Shown: one piece after another, positions 1 to 12,336 of the stretch | Layout: each line of letters starts with the position of its first letter | Numbering within the stretch: position 1 is the first letter of the stretch | Origin: Steromphala cineraria | Taxonomy: Eukaryota; Mollusca; Gastropoda; Trochida; Trochidae | Assembly (NCBI GenBank): GCA_916613615.1 | Contig: OU744731.1 | Location: 57,852,289 to 57,916,288 of the forward strand | DNA: 64,000 nucleotides | Direction: 5' to 3' | The notes under the pieces: generated by a model | Database searches by the model: none | The model's input: only the letters and a program-made list of their open reading frames with translations | What the model was told of the DNA's origin: nothing | Made by a program: the position numbers and the translations under genes

Positions 1-65
1 TTGATTATCCATGAGTGATGACAAAAGAAGGTTTAAAAGCTAATTTGGAAAAAGATGTATTTTTT

Positions 66-962
66 TTCTAAGACTTCCTTTCATTTAGCTTCGCTATCAT
101 TAGAGTTTTTCAGATGTGCAATCTAAAACTGGCATTTATAAGACTAAGTATGAGTTCATAATTTGGTTTAATTCAAGGAAATAAAAAGTATCCATTCAAG
201 CTAAGAAGTATTACTGATGAAAGTAAACCTTGCTTATAAGACTTATAAAGTGATCAAATTTTATTCTTGTTATGATAATAATGATGAACATGGAACCGTA
301 TTCAGCTATATTTTATCTCTTTCTAAAGAAGGCATTGCACTGCAAGATTCAAGTACATTTTGAGTGTAATAATATTAGTAACATGGTCGTCAAGACGTTG
401 TAAGGGAACACTCTTTTTACAAATATTTCTTCCTTGATTAAATCAGAGCGAGCAGTCTGACACATTCCATATGTCTCTCAAATTAGATAAACTTTAACTG
501 TCTGGATCTTCTAGACAAATAACTACATTTTACATGAAAATATTGTCATAGATAACCTATATAATATATAAGGGGTAACCAAAGATACTTTCTACCAACA
601 TCTTTCAAGTCAATGTTGTGTTGTTTCATTTAATCAGGAGTGAGAAGATCTTACTTTTTCTATTCATCTCCCAAACAGAAGCCGCATTTTCTTCCCCTCT
701 CTTGTTGTTCGAGAACATTGAATTTGCATTTTATTTTTATCCTCTCTTTGGGATATGATTATATGTTTATTTGAGTAATAAACTCTCAAATCTTCATTTG
801 TTATTTGCAAAATTTGTTTTATTTCCACTAAGAGTTCCTTCATTTAGCCTCGATATCATTTAATAGTCTCAGAAGTGCAATCTTAAACAGCCATTTAACA
901 GACAAGGTATGAGTTAGTAATTTGGTTCAATTCAAGTTAACAAAAAATCGTCCGTTCAAGTT
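66..962 (+). repeat. Diverged direct repeat pair (66-200 and 828-962)
   Basis: The stretch beginning with a CTAAGA..TTCCTTTCATTTAGC-type block at about 66-200 recurs, diverged but collinear, at about 828-962. Both copies end in a TTCAAG block. No open frame runs through either copy. Nothing gene-like is seen in the interval, so this looks like decayed repeat DNA of unknown class. Confidence 0.6.
385..760 (+). repeat. Dispersed repeat, second copy at about 4965-5340
   Basis: The order of blocks (GACGTTGTAAG, ACACTCTTTTTA, TGACACATTCCAT, GATCTTCT, GGTAACC, GAAGATCT) is the same at 385-760 and at 4965-5340, with many substitutions and small indels between. No terminal repeats, poly-A tail or coding region is visible, so the class is unknown. 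It may be one segmental duplication or two old copies of one element. Confidence 0.55.
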
Positions 963-1102
963 TAGTTTTATAATTATATTTATTATATGATTGGCGGTGA
1001 AATAGCGAGATCTATCAATGACAGTAAACCGTGTATCAGTCACTAGTGACAATAACAATGGAACGTGTTATCAGTCACTAGTGACTGATAATAACAATGA
1101 CC

Positions 1103-1150
1103 TGACGTCATCGAACAATGCTCCGACGCAATGACACGCTCATGACGTCA
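1103..1150. promoter_or_regulatory. Paired TGACGTCA (CRE-type) sites beside a hairpin
   Basis: Two perfect TGACGTCA octamers lie at 1103-1110 and 1143-1150, just left of the hairpin at 1237-1422. TGACGTCA is the consensus for CREB/ATF bZIP factors. Paired octamers or near-octamers beside hairpins recur at three other places in the window. No gene starts here, so the sites probably belong to a repeat. Confidence 0.5.
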
Positions 1151-1236
1151 TATTGTTGCTTTGGCGACGGGCTCTCTGTGGAGCCGACTGAACGTAAATG
1201 CATTTCAAGTTTGTTAGAAATACAACGATTAAATCA

Positions 1237-1422
1237 TAAAATAAATAGAAAATTTGTGTTTTCTTGACAAATACCATGTTTGTCTCATCTCGTGAGGCAG
1301 AAAAGTTAAATATTTTCACTCGTGGCTGCGCCACTCGTGAAAATATTAACTTTCTTTCTCACTCGATGAGATAAACATGATATTTGTCAAGAAATCACAC
1401 ATATTCTCTAAATATTTTAAAT
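1237..1422. repeat. Foldback hairpin element, locus 1
   Basis: The DNA is an inverted repeat with arms of about 90 bp meeting at GCCACTCGTG near 1331. The left arm contains TTCTTGACAAATACCATG and the right arm contains CATGATATTTGTCAAGAA. Arm identity is roughly 85 percent by eye. The duplicated-site boundary of the whole element was not found. Confidence 0.75.
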
Positions 1423-2604
1423 ATTACATATAATTACAACTGATATTAATGCAACGGGTGAATAGACTTGATATCAGATAAACAAAAGTGGGTCGACTCG
1501 ATTCTCGAGTGACATAAAAATGTTATCACATTACCAAACATTCAGTATTCTATATACGATATTACTCAATATTATTTTTTCAGTGTGCATATTCTTCAAA
1601 ATATATTTGTATTCAATTGAACTTAAAAAGGGGAACCAAAGAAAGAATCAACAATTAAAAGAAATAGTTTAAGGCACACCAACGTTTTTGAATTTAACAA
1701 AAAAAGTTTTCTGCATTAAAGTATTATAGAAGTCATAAAGTTCACTGATGTTGCAACATGTCACATTCCTACTTATCTTATCTGTAAAACGTTCCGTTAA
1801 TAATGTAACTTTTAGAGAAAAAGATTTCTAGAAAATGGTCATAGAATAACAGTATGTCGGTTTCTAAGTGGTAAGTTGATTTACACAAACACTTTACTGA
1901 TTATTCAACATTACACATGTAGGCTCAAATTTTAAAATCAATTTCACTTTAGCGATTGATGTCGAACGTTGAACGCCATTTATTTCAGCAGTTAATTTTT
2001 TACATTGAGTTGAACCTTCACGTCATAACAATGGCAAAATTAGTGAAAATAATTCCTGAGCATTTATTTAATATGACATGCGAAATGTTTAAGACATCTG
2101 ACAATTTTCATTGAACTCAAGATTCAAAAGAAGAGGGATTTAGTCAGAATTAATTTAGATTAATGAATATGTTTTCTTTTCAACTATCAACAAACTAAAG
2201 TTGAGATTTTTGTAGAACTTTCATAGATTTACATTTTGCTTCATCCATCCTATGGTTCGATAGCTACATTTGCAGTGTTGTTAACGTCATTTCCTTAGAA
2301 GATAAATGTCTTATTTTGGTGAACAATTAGCTTGCTCTGATTTGATTCACTTCTGTACTTGGTCATCGCTCTTTTGCGTCGTGATGCTCAACCAATAGCA
2401 CAATGGGAGCGGTCACTACAGTCACTACAGTCACTACAGTCACTACAGTTAGCATCCCTGATTGGAAAGAGAGTTCAGAAACTGTCAGGAATGTTTACAT
2501 CAAGTAAATATAGAATCAAGAAACCTGGTTCTTGGCTTTGGTCCAATCTTTTGAAGTAATATCATAATCTGTCATTTAAGTGTTCATTGATTCTTCAGAA
2601 TCTT
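1423..2604. other. No gene seen; short 10-bp-type tandem repeat at about 2415-2450
   Basis: The stretch is AT-rich and has no supportable coding exon. At about 2415-2450 a CTACAGTCA unit repeats four times. The short open frame crossing it owes part of its length to that repeat and resembles no known protein. Confidence 0.6.
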
Positions 2605-2930
2605 CATTCTCTCCCCACAGAGGCAGAGGCAGAGTAACCAAATGTTGATACAGCCTCTGTTCCATTACGCCTACTTTGTGGGATAGAATGGGAGATGACT
2701 GATTGGAGACAATCAAAGTTAGTTGTGCTATCAGCGACGCCGTTTCAAAATTATACTGAATCATGTCAAATGCATTGTGATATGAACCACCCTTTCCATG
2801 CGAGAAGCGTCATTTGATAAAGAAATTCAATTTTCCCTAGGGGGAATTGCCGGAACCCACGGATTTCGGCGAAATAGAACAGAGGCTGTATCAACATTTC
2901 ATGTCTTGATCTGCCACTCGGGAGAGAATG
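2605..2930. mobile_element. Non-autonomous TIR element, CATTCTC family, 9-bp TSD (8/9)
   Basis: The ends are CATTCTCTCCCCACAGAGG on the left and CGGGAGAGAATG on the right. They are flanked by cagaatctt (2596-2604) and cagaatcgt (2931-2939), a 9-bp TSD with one mismatch. Inside, the motif CAGCCTCTGTTC and its inverse also occur. The minus strand reads a short peptide containing FETASLIAQLT and EQRL, shared with the larger relative at 61794-62411. It is a deleted, older copy of the same family. Confidence 0.8.
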
Positions 2931-2939
2931 CAGAATCGT

Positions 2940-3485
2940 TTTAACCTAAATGGCAATCACTTAGCTATATGGCTTATTCAAAGGTCCCTCCATAGACATG
3001 ACTGATAACAGAGTACTTGTCCCCAAATTTGATGATTTCGTAGTCTTGATGAGTTGAACTTTATATATGTGACTTAATGCTTATCATGAAGTGATTTAAT
3101 TATGATAGTCGTTTAGCATTGTTTGAAAGCTGTAAAGGACATTTGGCTGCTTACTTCATGTTCCAAAAAAAATCATACAGACTAAATATGTATTCATATG
3201 GATTATTCAATTTTAATGAATATGTTCTTTTGAACGATTTAGATTATATATCCGTTGAATGAATACCTTTTGATACTAACCTACAAGTGACTGTCCTCGT
3301 TCAATTAATATTCAGTTATCCCTGAACGTGGAAAATTGCTTAAAAGATTTTAAAAAATACAATAAAGAAGCGAACTTGCAGACGTGTGAAGAAACGTTAC
3401 AGTGACAGATCTTTCTAATATCTCTTACAATGTTTCAATTTTAGGTTTTGACTTTTGTTAGAGACGTTCTACTTTATTAGAGCAG
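2940..3485. other. No gene or repeat recognised
   Basis: This is an AT-rich gap between two MITEs. I see no open frame with a plausible domain and no terminal repeats. Confidence 0.5.
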
Positions 3486-3494
3486 ACTGTTCTG

Positions 3495-4008
3495 CATCTT
3501 CCCACGGCAAGGTGAAAACGTATCGAGCAACTCCTCGTTTAGACCTTGCCTTCACAAGGTAGAAAACTGGTGATCCGGAGCAGCGACACCTATCGTGATC
3601 ACGAGTTACGCCCCTTATCAGCTCTTTCAACAATGGCCAATGAAATTGCTGTTTACATTCGGAACAAATTCAAAATACTAACAGACGATCTTTTTGAAAA
3701 CTATCCGAGTGAAATCTAATTTTAAATTTCAGTCTGCATGATTGTTTTCATGTTTTTGATGAGCACCGTGAATGCAGAGAAGACAAACATAAATGTATCA
3801 CTCAAATAAAGTGTTTCTCTCCCTTGTAAAAAGCATAAAAAAATATTGTTTTCAAATCGGTTCATTTAACATGCTGTCTTCTGATTGGACTATTCTATTT
3901 CCGTGCAGCGGGTTGAAATGCTAGCACAGAAATTACGACCAAAGATGTCAAGGGAGGAATGGGAAAGTTTAGAAACTTTTTCGTTTCGCCCGTGACGTTG
4001 TGAAGATG
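3495..4008. mobile_element. MITE, CATCTTC family copy 1, perfect 9-bp TSD
   Basis: The 514-bp element begins CATCTTCCCACGG and ends GTTGTGAAGATG, giving a short imperfect terminal inverted repeat. It is flanked by the identical 9-mer actgttctg at 3486-3494 and 4009-4017. A near-identical 507-bp copy lies at 29951-30457 with a different 9-bp TSD, which proves the boundaries independently. No transposase frame is present, so it is non-autonomous. A 9-bp TSD is typical of Mutator-like elements and also matches the AcademH copy in this window. Confidence 0.92.
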
Positions 4009-4335
4009 ACTGTTCTGACACTTGTCATTTATCTCTCTAAACACGAAGCACCTACCAACTGCTACTATGGGCGCCTTCTTACATGCATGTTCACTGAGGA
4101 GTCATCGCGTTGTGTTCGAGAAGTGGAAGAGGCCAACTCAAGGTACCACAGAGCAATGAGGAGCAACAGTGTCAAGAGTAAACGAGCTAACATCGATAAC
4201 GGTCATATTGTGAAACTTGCAACTTGATTATTTCTTAGTAGTTTGCTTAAATTAGCTATTATTATCAGAGACATGACTGAAAGGCCTCAGTTTATATAAC
4301 TCAACTCAATCGATTCACGGAGTAATAACATGTTA

Positions 4336-4830
4336 TTATACCCCACCACATGTAGGTTTGGGCTCCGTCCGTCCTTCTGTGCGTCTGCGTGTCTGTCCGT
4401 CCGAGTTAAAGGGGACAGCTTTTCTCAGAAACTATATAATATGGGATGACCAAATTTGCTGTGAATTATTTTTTACACAGTTATTGCCAGCTTGTTTCGT
4501 GTTTTTGGACTCGGTTTGTGGGTGTCGTCAAACGGGACAACCTTTCTCAGAAACTGTTTAAGATATGTTAACCAAACTTGCTGTGTGTTTTCAGGGTATC
4601 GATACCTTGATGGCGTTCGAAAATCAGAACCGCGAAATAATTTTATAGAGTTAATACCTTGTTCTTTTTTTTACTTTGTGGGCGTTGTCAAAGGGGACAA
4701 CTTTTCTCAGAAAAAGTTTAATATCGGTCTTCATGGTAGCAATACCTTCGGGGAGTTTGAACATGAGATCTATGCAAATACATATTACAGAGTTGCGGCG
4801 CATGTAGGAATATATTGGTAGCTTTAATGA
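4336..4830 (+). repeat. Helentron/pearl-like repeat B (3 tandem cores)
   Basis: After a TATACCCCACCACATG opening and a CCGTCCGTCC-rich stretch, three related cores follow at about 4404, 4525 and 4685. Each opens with a variant of GT(T/C)GTCAAAGGGGACA followed by CTTTTCTCAGAAA. The layout (microsatellite, then tandem cores) matches the other HINE-like repeats here. Open frames across it are by-products of the repeat. Confidence 0.6.
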
Positions 4831-4964
4831 ATACTTATTTGGCGGGGGATGTTGATGACCATGTTTTCTTGTATTTCATTAACATGCAACCGTGCTCGGC
4901 TATATCTCTATTGTACTGTCAAATTCTGCTACATGTTCGAGTTGAAAGGTATAAGCCATATTGT

Positions 4965-5340
4965 TGTCTAGACGTTGTAAGAGAGCTAACACTCTTTTTA
5001 TAAACACTTCAATATTTCAGACTTACTTGATGTAATCAGTGCAAGCAGTTTGACACATTCCATTTTCTCTTAAATATGAACGCACTCACCCACTCATGCT
5101 GATCGGATCTTCTCTAAAATAGGGCTACATTGTACATTAGTTATGGTTATAGGTAACCTTCATTTGTTAAAGAGGTAAACTCAGAGATTTTCTTCTGACA
5201 TTTGTAAGTTCTTGTTTTGTTTCATTTTCCCGGAGCAAGAAGATCTGACACTTCCCATTCATCTCTCAAACAGAAGCTGAATGTACTGAATGGACTAACC
5301 CACTCCTGTTGCTGGAGAACAGTGAACTAACATTGTTTAT
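4965..5340 (+). repeat. Second copy of dispersed repeat (see 385-760)
   Basis: It is collinear with 385-760, sharing GACGTTGTAAGAG, ACACTCTTTTTATA, TTGACACATTCCAT, GGATCTTCT and AAGAAGATCTGACAC. It is diverged, non-coding and of unknown class. Confidence 0.55.
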
Positions 5341-5675
5341 TGTATGTTGGTTTTATCTGATTTTTCTACTGAACGATGATATCTTAACTCTTTTGTGAAA
5401 TATTTTAATGTTGGTTTTATCTTTCTAAACGTGCATCTATAGATATGATATTTGGCTTAAAGCATGATCACATCAAACGTATCATTTGTATGAGAGTTGT
5501 TAAGTTAATGTTATTTTACATATAGGTCTAAAGTATTTATTCCAGCCTTAAAAGATGATTTTGAACCATCAATAATACATTCAGTATTATCTGCATATCA
5601 AGTAATCAAATATTCATAACCATCTATTGTAATTCCTTTAATATCTTAATGTCTTTCACAGGAGCTGATAATATT

Positions 5676-6548
5676 TCAGCCCGAAGGGCTTATGGCATGG
5701 CATGGTGTCCGGCGTCCGTCCGTCCGTCCCTCTGTACGTCCGTCCGTCCATCCGTCCATCCGTCCATCCGTCAATCCGTCCGTAAACTTTGTGGAAATTT
5801 GATTTCTCCTCCAGAGCCATAAGGCCTAGAAAGCTGAAACTTTGTGTACAGACTCCTTGGCTATTGAGGATTATAAATTGTAGCTTTGGTGGCCCTGTGA
5901 CCCCTAATAAGGGACACAGGGGCCGCGCCCTAAAAACCCATTTTCATCTTCTTCTCCAGAAGCTTTAGGCCAAGAAAGCTGAAACTTTGTGAACAGACTC
6001 CATGACTAGTGAGAATTATGAATTGTAGCTTTGGTGAGACTGTCGCCACTAATAAAGGCAATAGGAATGTCTTTCAAATTTATTTTCATCTTCTTCTCCT
6101 GAAGTTTAAGGCCTAGAAAATTGAAACCTTGTGTACAGACTCCTTGGCTAGTGAGGATTATAAATTGTAGCTTAGTAGCCCTGTGACCCTTAATAAGGGT
6201 CACAGGGGCCACACCCTGAAAAACTATTTTTATCTTCTTCTTCAGAAGCTTTAGGCCCAGAAAGCTGAAACTTTGTGTACAGACTCCTTGACTAGTGAGG
6301 ATTATGAATTGTAGCTTTGGTGACCCTGTGGCCCCTAATAAAGGCAACAGGAATGTCCTTCAAATCTATTTTTATCTTCTTCTCCTGAAGTGTAAGGCCT
6401 AGAAAACTGAAACTTATCGTCTATATACTTAATTTTTTGATTGGTGACCCTGTGGCCTCTACAAAGGGGGAATCACATTGGCCACACTCTACAGCATAAT
6501 TGATGATGAAGCCTGATGAGCTACAGAGCCACTGGCTCTATTTTTATT
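5676..6548 (+). mobile_element. Helentron-associated (HINE/pearl-like) repeat A, long form
   Basis: It opens with a CCCGAAGGGCTT hairpin, GGCATGGCATGG and a long (CCGT)n run. Cores of about 143 bp follow, restarting at about 5823, 5968, 6109, 6252 and 6395. It ends in GATGAGCT plus the hairpin AGAGCC-act-GGCTCT followed by a T run. Short subterminal inverted repeats, a 3' hairpin and insertion next to T runs are the known features of Helentron-derived HINEs, so that class is inferred. No Rep/helicase is encoded. Alternate cores resemble each other more than neighbours do, so the array seems to have grown as dimers. Confidence 0.65.
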
Positions 6549-7865
6549 TGGTCACAGGAAATATGTCATGCAAATCTTTAAGCGCCTTGCTTTTTAATTA
6601 ATGCATGAACGACTATATGCTTTTGAAGTTGAGAGTGTAATGTATGTAATATGAACTTAGTGAACCGATATAAACTTCATATACGATCTAATCATATGAA
6701 ATAGAATATCTGCAAAATATTTAATGGACATCCGGAAAGTAAATGAAACTTTTAATAGTCAATTAATGTTGCTAAGTTCATAAACGGTTTCTACCTTTTG
6801 ATGGATTACTTCAAGGTGTAAATAAGATCTCATTTATAATATAATTACATGAGTATATGATATTGATTATATTATATGATTATATTAATGGTTAAATATC
6901 AGAGAAGATAAGCAATAAGCAAAGTTTTTAGAATTTGAAACTGAGAGAAATACAAAAGAGAATTCCGCTTGGCATTAAGTGACGTCTCTGTGGGCCTCAT
7001 ATGGCAGGGCTCCATAACATCACATTTCGTCATGTTTAGAATCTATCATCGGAACATTGTTAAAACGACAGACTGTAGATACCATGTGGTTTTAATCAGA
7101 AGACAAATTGTTGCCTCTCTGAAAATTATGAATTATTGAATAGCGAGGTTTATGAACACTTCTTATCCCATGAGTGATTTCGTAACGCAATTGAGGGAAG
7201 AAAATTCTAAACAGATTGATTGCTAAAGTTCAATTAAAAATCCATTTCTATAATGAATTGTCCCACAGGAATATCTTTCATTATGGAAATGCTACCACTA
7301 CTGTTAACATGATGAAAGCTGCGATAGGCTTTTATTGTGTGCTCAAACTTTTTTTAAAGGCAAATATAAATATAAAAATATAAAATATAAAAAACTTCAT
7401 TTTTCCTTAGAGCTAAATAATTTTGTTCCGCGATTCTGATGGGTCTTCAGCCCCTCAAAAACGTGCAGCCATTTCTCGAAAATAACCCTTGCATTTATTC
7501 CTTATGACATTACAATCAACTGACGCAATAGTACGGTTTTGACAGGTCAAGTTTTTCTTGTTGCAAAGATAGATAAATCATGTCTTATCATCTTCACACC
7601 TGCGTTTGTAACAAGCAATACTTTCTTCTCCCTAACGAAACCCCTACACTCACCGGAAAGACTGCATTTTTATAACAACGAGTCCCCGAGCTTTTTTGCT
7701 CGGAGCGGCGGATATTTTGAATGTCGTGTGATATGCGAATGAGGATACGCGATTTTATTCAACGTGTTTTCATACATCCATAGAGACATAAAACATGTAA
7801 AACAATCCACAAATACACCAACTCAAACTTGATTGTATCAAGTTACCGTTTCTGAAAGTAATTCA
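6549..7865. other. No gene recognised
   Basis: This is AT-rich sequence without a supportable exon. The short open frame near 7539-7742 has no recognisable motif and no splice context that convinces me. Confidence 0.5.
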
Positions 7866-8109
7866 TTGATAATCTCACCCAAGTGTCTTCTGATATCAAG
7901 TAATTATTGATATATTTCATATCAAAAGCAACAAGGGTGAGATTCTATTTAGCATCCAAAATAATATTTCATCTTGTTAGCATGAACTTAATGTACATTT
8001 TTGATCACTGCACAAGCCTAGAGCTCTTCTTGCAGTGATGTCAAAGCGTTGTGACGCATTCTCCATAGTGATGTCATACCATTGTGACGTCGTTTTGTTT
8101 GTGACGTCA
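7866..8109. repeat. Foldback plus TGACGTCA/TGATGTCA cluster, locus 2
   Basis: An imperfect inverted repeat spans about 7866-7955, with AATCTCACCC on the left and GGGTGAGATT on the right. It is followed at 8035-8109 by TGATGTCA twice, TGACGTCG and TGACGTCA (8102-8109). The arrangement repeats that of loci 1, 3 and 4 but is more decayed. Confidence 0.5.
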
Positions 8110-8441
8110 TAACATGTAAATGATTGTGATGCCATGTACTTGCAGATTGCAGGGCTTTGTTCACAATCTACTGTCCTAGGAGATATATCTTATGATCTTT
8201 CACAAGCGATATCTCCTTGTGGATGGTAAAGTTTTATGTTTTGAACTGAGGTTATTTTGATTTTTCTCTAACCTTTCAACTTTCTTAATATCCAAAGAAG
8301 GTTGTTGTCGTTTGAAGTTTTTAAGTTTGCGTGTGCTTGTGCCAATTGACAATATAAGATAGTAATGGTACAGTATGAAAAACGTGGAGCTGAATGATAT
8401 ACAGAAGATGGTATTGCTCGTAGTGGTAGAGTGCGGACCAG

Positions 8442-10926
8442 GGCCCGGATTCACCAAACTTCTAAGAATTTTCTTAAGTCTTAAGAATTCTTAAATCAGC
8501 TAAGAATTCTTAGTTTCCATAGCAACCAATCAAATACTTAGAATTTTTCTTAAGCGATATTCATCAAACTTCCCAGTTCTTAAGTTTGTTCTTAACTTTA
8601 AGTAACCTCATTAGGATTCTTAACTCCTTAAGAAAATTCTTAAATCAAATAAAATGGCCGCCAGTAGAGAATGTGCCTTCCTCACTGGTAAACTTGTATT
8701 ACTTTTGTAGGTGTATTGAAGAATAAAGTGCACAAACATGGTTATTTCTTTCTATTTGAGACATGTGACAATACATCTAGGATATGTATTTAATTCATAG
8801 GTCACTTGAAAATGTTAAATTGAAACAAGACTTAGTGCTGTCAACTGATATCCAAAATACAACTGAGAAATAAATAAATGGAATTACAGATTTTAGTCAA
8901 GATTCAAGTTACAATGTACTGTAGGCCTAACATAGATCTACTTTTGAAGAGGTACAACGCATTATTTTAGTTCTAAATCTTGGTAATGTGCAGATTACAT
9001 TGTTTAAATACACATATCCTGTTGGTCTACAAACATATATGCTAGATTCTTACCTAATATCTTGTTTTTATAGCCCTTTTTTAATCATAACATTGACCTC
9101 TTCTGTCACATTGAGCTGTGGAATGCCAATGTCAAGGACAACTTAGAAAGGGAAGTAACTCTCTATTTTTCTATCTTGCATTTTGACTTGATCAATGATG
9201 ACCAATAAGGGGAGTTCAAGTCATCATTTCATAAACACAAATACTAATATTTTTCATAAATATTTTAATACAAGTTTTCACTTAGGCAGTGTTTCTGAAT
9301 TATTTAAAGGGAAATTTAGTAATAAAATTGCATATCTAATGGCAATGAATATTCAAATAAAGAATTAAAGAGACATATTCACTACTTTTACAATCCTACT
9401 ACATTAAGAAATTTTCTTATTGCAATTATGAGAATAAAGATAACAATATAACAATAGAAATCTTGAAAAACCCATCCTGCAAACTATGTTGCTATACATG
9501 CTTTTTGACTGTTCATTTATCAAAGTTTATGTTTATAATTACTTTAGATGATGTATGTTATTACATAGCATTCTGAAAATTATATACATTAACATTTCGA
9601 AGCCATTCATCTGTTCAACACATCAGTGCTCCTTACTAAAATTCATGCTAAATTTTATTAAGTTTTCAACAATATATTTTGCAAAGTCCAATATGTTTAT
9701 TATTTGCAAATAAAACATCAAAATACTATGTGAACATTGAGAATGTGACTAGAAATTACAAGGCTTATGTAATATGTCTTAATTTGAGTCAAAGAAGTGG
9801 TTATTGCTGATCCAAGAAGATGTATGTGTATTAAATATCTAAATACCTATGCCAAATTATGCCTAATTTCATAACACAGGAAGCATGTGAAAGATTTATT
9901 ATAGGTCATCACATGTCATTCTATCTTAAAAAAAGATATAAAACAAAAAACTAATTTTACAACTTCCATTTGTATAAAGTTATGTATCTTTGTTTTTCTT
10001 ACAAGTTTAATCAATTGTAGATGATTGCTTTCCCAGTATCAACAAGAAATGATAAATTCTAAAGACACTTTTAACCTTATTTAACCTTTGCCATTATTCA
10101 TGTTATAATTGAGCAGATTGTTGTGGTCTACCTAAACTCTAGGTTCATTTTAATTATATGAATTATCAGAATAGTTCTAACACAAATGTGAAGGGAAAAA
10201 TAAACCTTCATTTATTCCAATAATATTAAGCAGTATATACAGTATATATACAACTATTTTGGTTGAACATACTTTTATGGCTTATCATATTAATTTTTTG
10301 GAAAACACTATTTAGAAATATATAAACTTCAGTTACATCCAGCTCTAAATCTTAATGAGTTTCATTGGCAAAAATGCAACAAGAATATTGGTTTTGTCCT
10401 GGAAAGTAATATGATACCTAACATATACAACATTGATTTGAATAATTCTATACGTCGCACATGATTGGTTATTATTGTGGGTATTTTTTCACCATTTTCA
10501 TGACAGAAAGAAAATTAAGGAGACTTGTATCTTGAATGGACTCTATTATTTCGAATTGCAACATGTTTGTTATTGTTACAGACATATATTTCATCGTTTG
10601 GATCAATGTGGTTTCTGCTAGTGGACAACATTTGATTTTCTTACCTCTCTGCCAAAAAGAGCATATATCCGTTACTATAAATAGATAAGGGGATTTCCAA
10701 AACGTCATAAAACAACCACTAACAAGTTTTTTTGAGGTACTACCCTTCCCATAATGCAAGTTGATTTCTTCTAAGTAATTTCTTAGAATTTTGAAGATTT
10801 CTCAGCTAAGAATTGTGCTTAGATGTGTGGTGGGTTGCTACTTAAGTTAAATTCTCAGCTAAGAATTCTTAAGGAAACTTAAGTATAAAACTAAGAAAAT
10901 TCTTAGAAGTTTGGTGAATCCGGCCC
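8442..10926. mobile_element. 2.5-kb TIR DNA transposon relic, PIF/Harbinger-like
   Basis: The ends match as inverted repeats: GGCCCGGATTCACCAAACTT on the left and the reverse complement of GGGCCGGATTCACCAAACTT on the right. The match continues through CTAAGAATTTTCTTA. Both sides carry CAG (8439-8441 and 10927-10929), read as a 3-bp TSD. Subterminal regions are rich in AAGAATTCTTAAG palindromes. No transposase is legible. A possible first exon (MAASRECAFLTG then GTAAAC) starts near 8653, and an unassigned 95-residue minus-strand frame lies at 10472-10759. GG-ended TIRs with a 3-bp TSD suggest PIF/Harbinger, which is inference. Confidence 0.7.
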
Positions 10927-10929
10927 CAG

Positions 10930-11891
10930 GACACAGGGGAGTCATTGCTTGCAATACTGCCAGACAGAAAACTTAAACACAAGTATGTAGTAAGGAAGTA
11001 ATTTAGTTTGTTTGAAAATCAGAGACCTGTTACAATTGATTGATAGCAGAAATGGGCGTTTAATACTCCCACCACTTTGTGATGCCGTGGAATTGGTATT
11101 AATATTCAAGTCAAAGGAAAGCTTCTAATAGCGATAATTTCAATAATTAACCTCATCAAGTCAAACGAGAATATATATATGAGAAGTGTTCGTTATCTAC
11201 TCGACCTGAAACAGGCCAATTGAGTTACGGGTTGATGATTGGAAACAGAATACAGTATTTATTTAGATATGATCCTGATTTATGATCCTAAATTAACACC
11301 ACCTATTGGAACTTCAGCTTTGTTTTTCCTGCGATTTTTTATCACTTTGATGTCCAATCAAAGTATCTTTTAAACAAAAACTAAATTTCGCACTGAACAT
11401 AAGTAATTCAGTTAAATGAGAATAACATTCATTTATGGTTGCCTTGATGAGTTTTAGGGAACCCAGGGAACGCTACTTAAGAAGAAACGATTAAACTATA
11501 TTGATGCAGTTCAGTACAAGCGAAGAAATTAAAGGAGGTGCTTCGTTTCAATAGTGTACTTTCATGAGAATTTAATGATTGCCATTAAGGACCATTTGGG
11601 AAATAATTGATAATATTATGATCCATTTTATTCCTTTTTGTGGGATCTTTATGGTTAGATGTTATTTTTAACATGAAAGTGACATCACATATGGACATCT
11701 GATCTCTTTTTCAATGATCAAGTGTCGAATTGTACATTTACATCTTATCTCAACCTACAGTTATGTAGTGGCGAACATTACCTTAAGAGTGAAATATATC
11801 CTAAAGCAAGACTATTCCATGGGAATGCTATTGATTTTTTAATTACTGACATGTGCAGACACTTTGACAAATCGCAAGGTTAAACATAGAG
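10930..11891. other. No gene recognised
   Basis: This is AT-rich, non-coding sequence with no terminal repeats found. Confidence 0.5.
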
Positions 11892-12033
11892 AATACTAAA
11901 CGAATGGTAATGTGATAACATTTTTAAGCAATGAGTGTATAGAAATTGGTATCAGACGAGCGAAAGTGAGTCTGATACCACATTCTATTGACAAGTTGCT
12001 TAAAAATGGTATCACATTACCATGAGTTTAGTA
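11892..12033. repeat. Foldback hairpin element, locus 3
   Basis: The arms are about 65 bp and carry ATGGTAATGTGATAACATTT on the left and its near-perfect inverse on the right. The loop is CGAGCGAAAGTGAG. Two TGACGTCA octamers follow at 12308-12315 and 12329-12336. A possible outer inverted pair, TTACTCAACC (about 12043) and GGTTGAGTAA (about 12864), may mark a larger element containing the octamers. Confidence 0.75.
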
Positions 12034-12307
12034 TTTTATTTATTACTCAACCCTCAATATCAATATTTATGTAAATAAATCGTCAAAACAAGAATCAGCT
12101 GACTTTGAACAATCGCGAAACCAGCGTATGAATTTCCATGAGTCCAAATTAAATAGTTCGCTATTTTTTGGGATGTTTACACATGTCATACGCCTATAAA
12201 CATGATAAAAGTTATATTGGTGAAAAACATTCATTATCAAATGTTGCATTGATAAAACAAACACTACGAAGCAACGAAAACTGTCAACACATCATGCTCT
12301 TGCAACG

Positions 12308-12336
12308 TGACGTCATCAAATCGCCAAGTGACGTCA
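12308..12336. promoter_or_regulatory. Paired TGACGTCA sites of foldback locus 3
   Basis: Two perfect CREB/ATF-type octamers lie 21 bp apart, two helical turns, beside the hairpin at 11892-12033. No host promoter is recognisable nearby. Confidence 0.5.

Noticed and set aside
5676..6548. Regularly spaced repeats resembling a CRISPR array
   Set aside because: The genome is eukaryotic, the cores are ~143 bp and contiguous without unique spacers, and the ends are those of a Helentron-like repeat.
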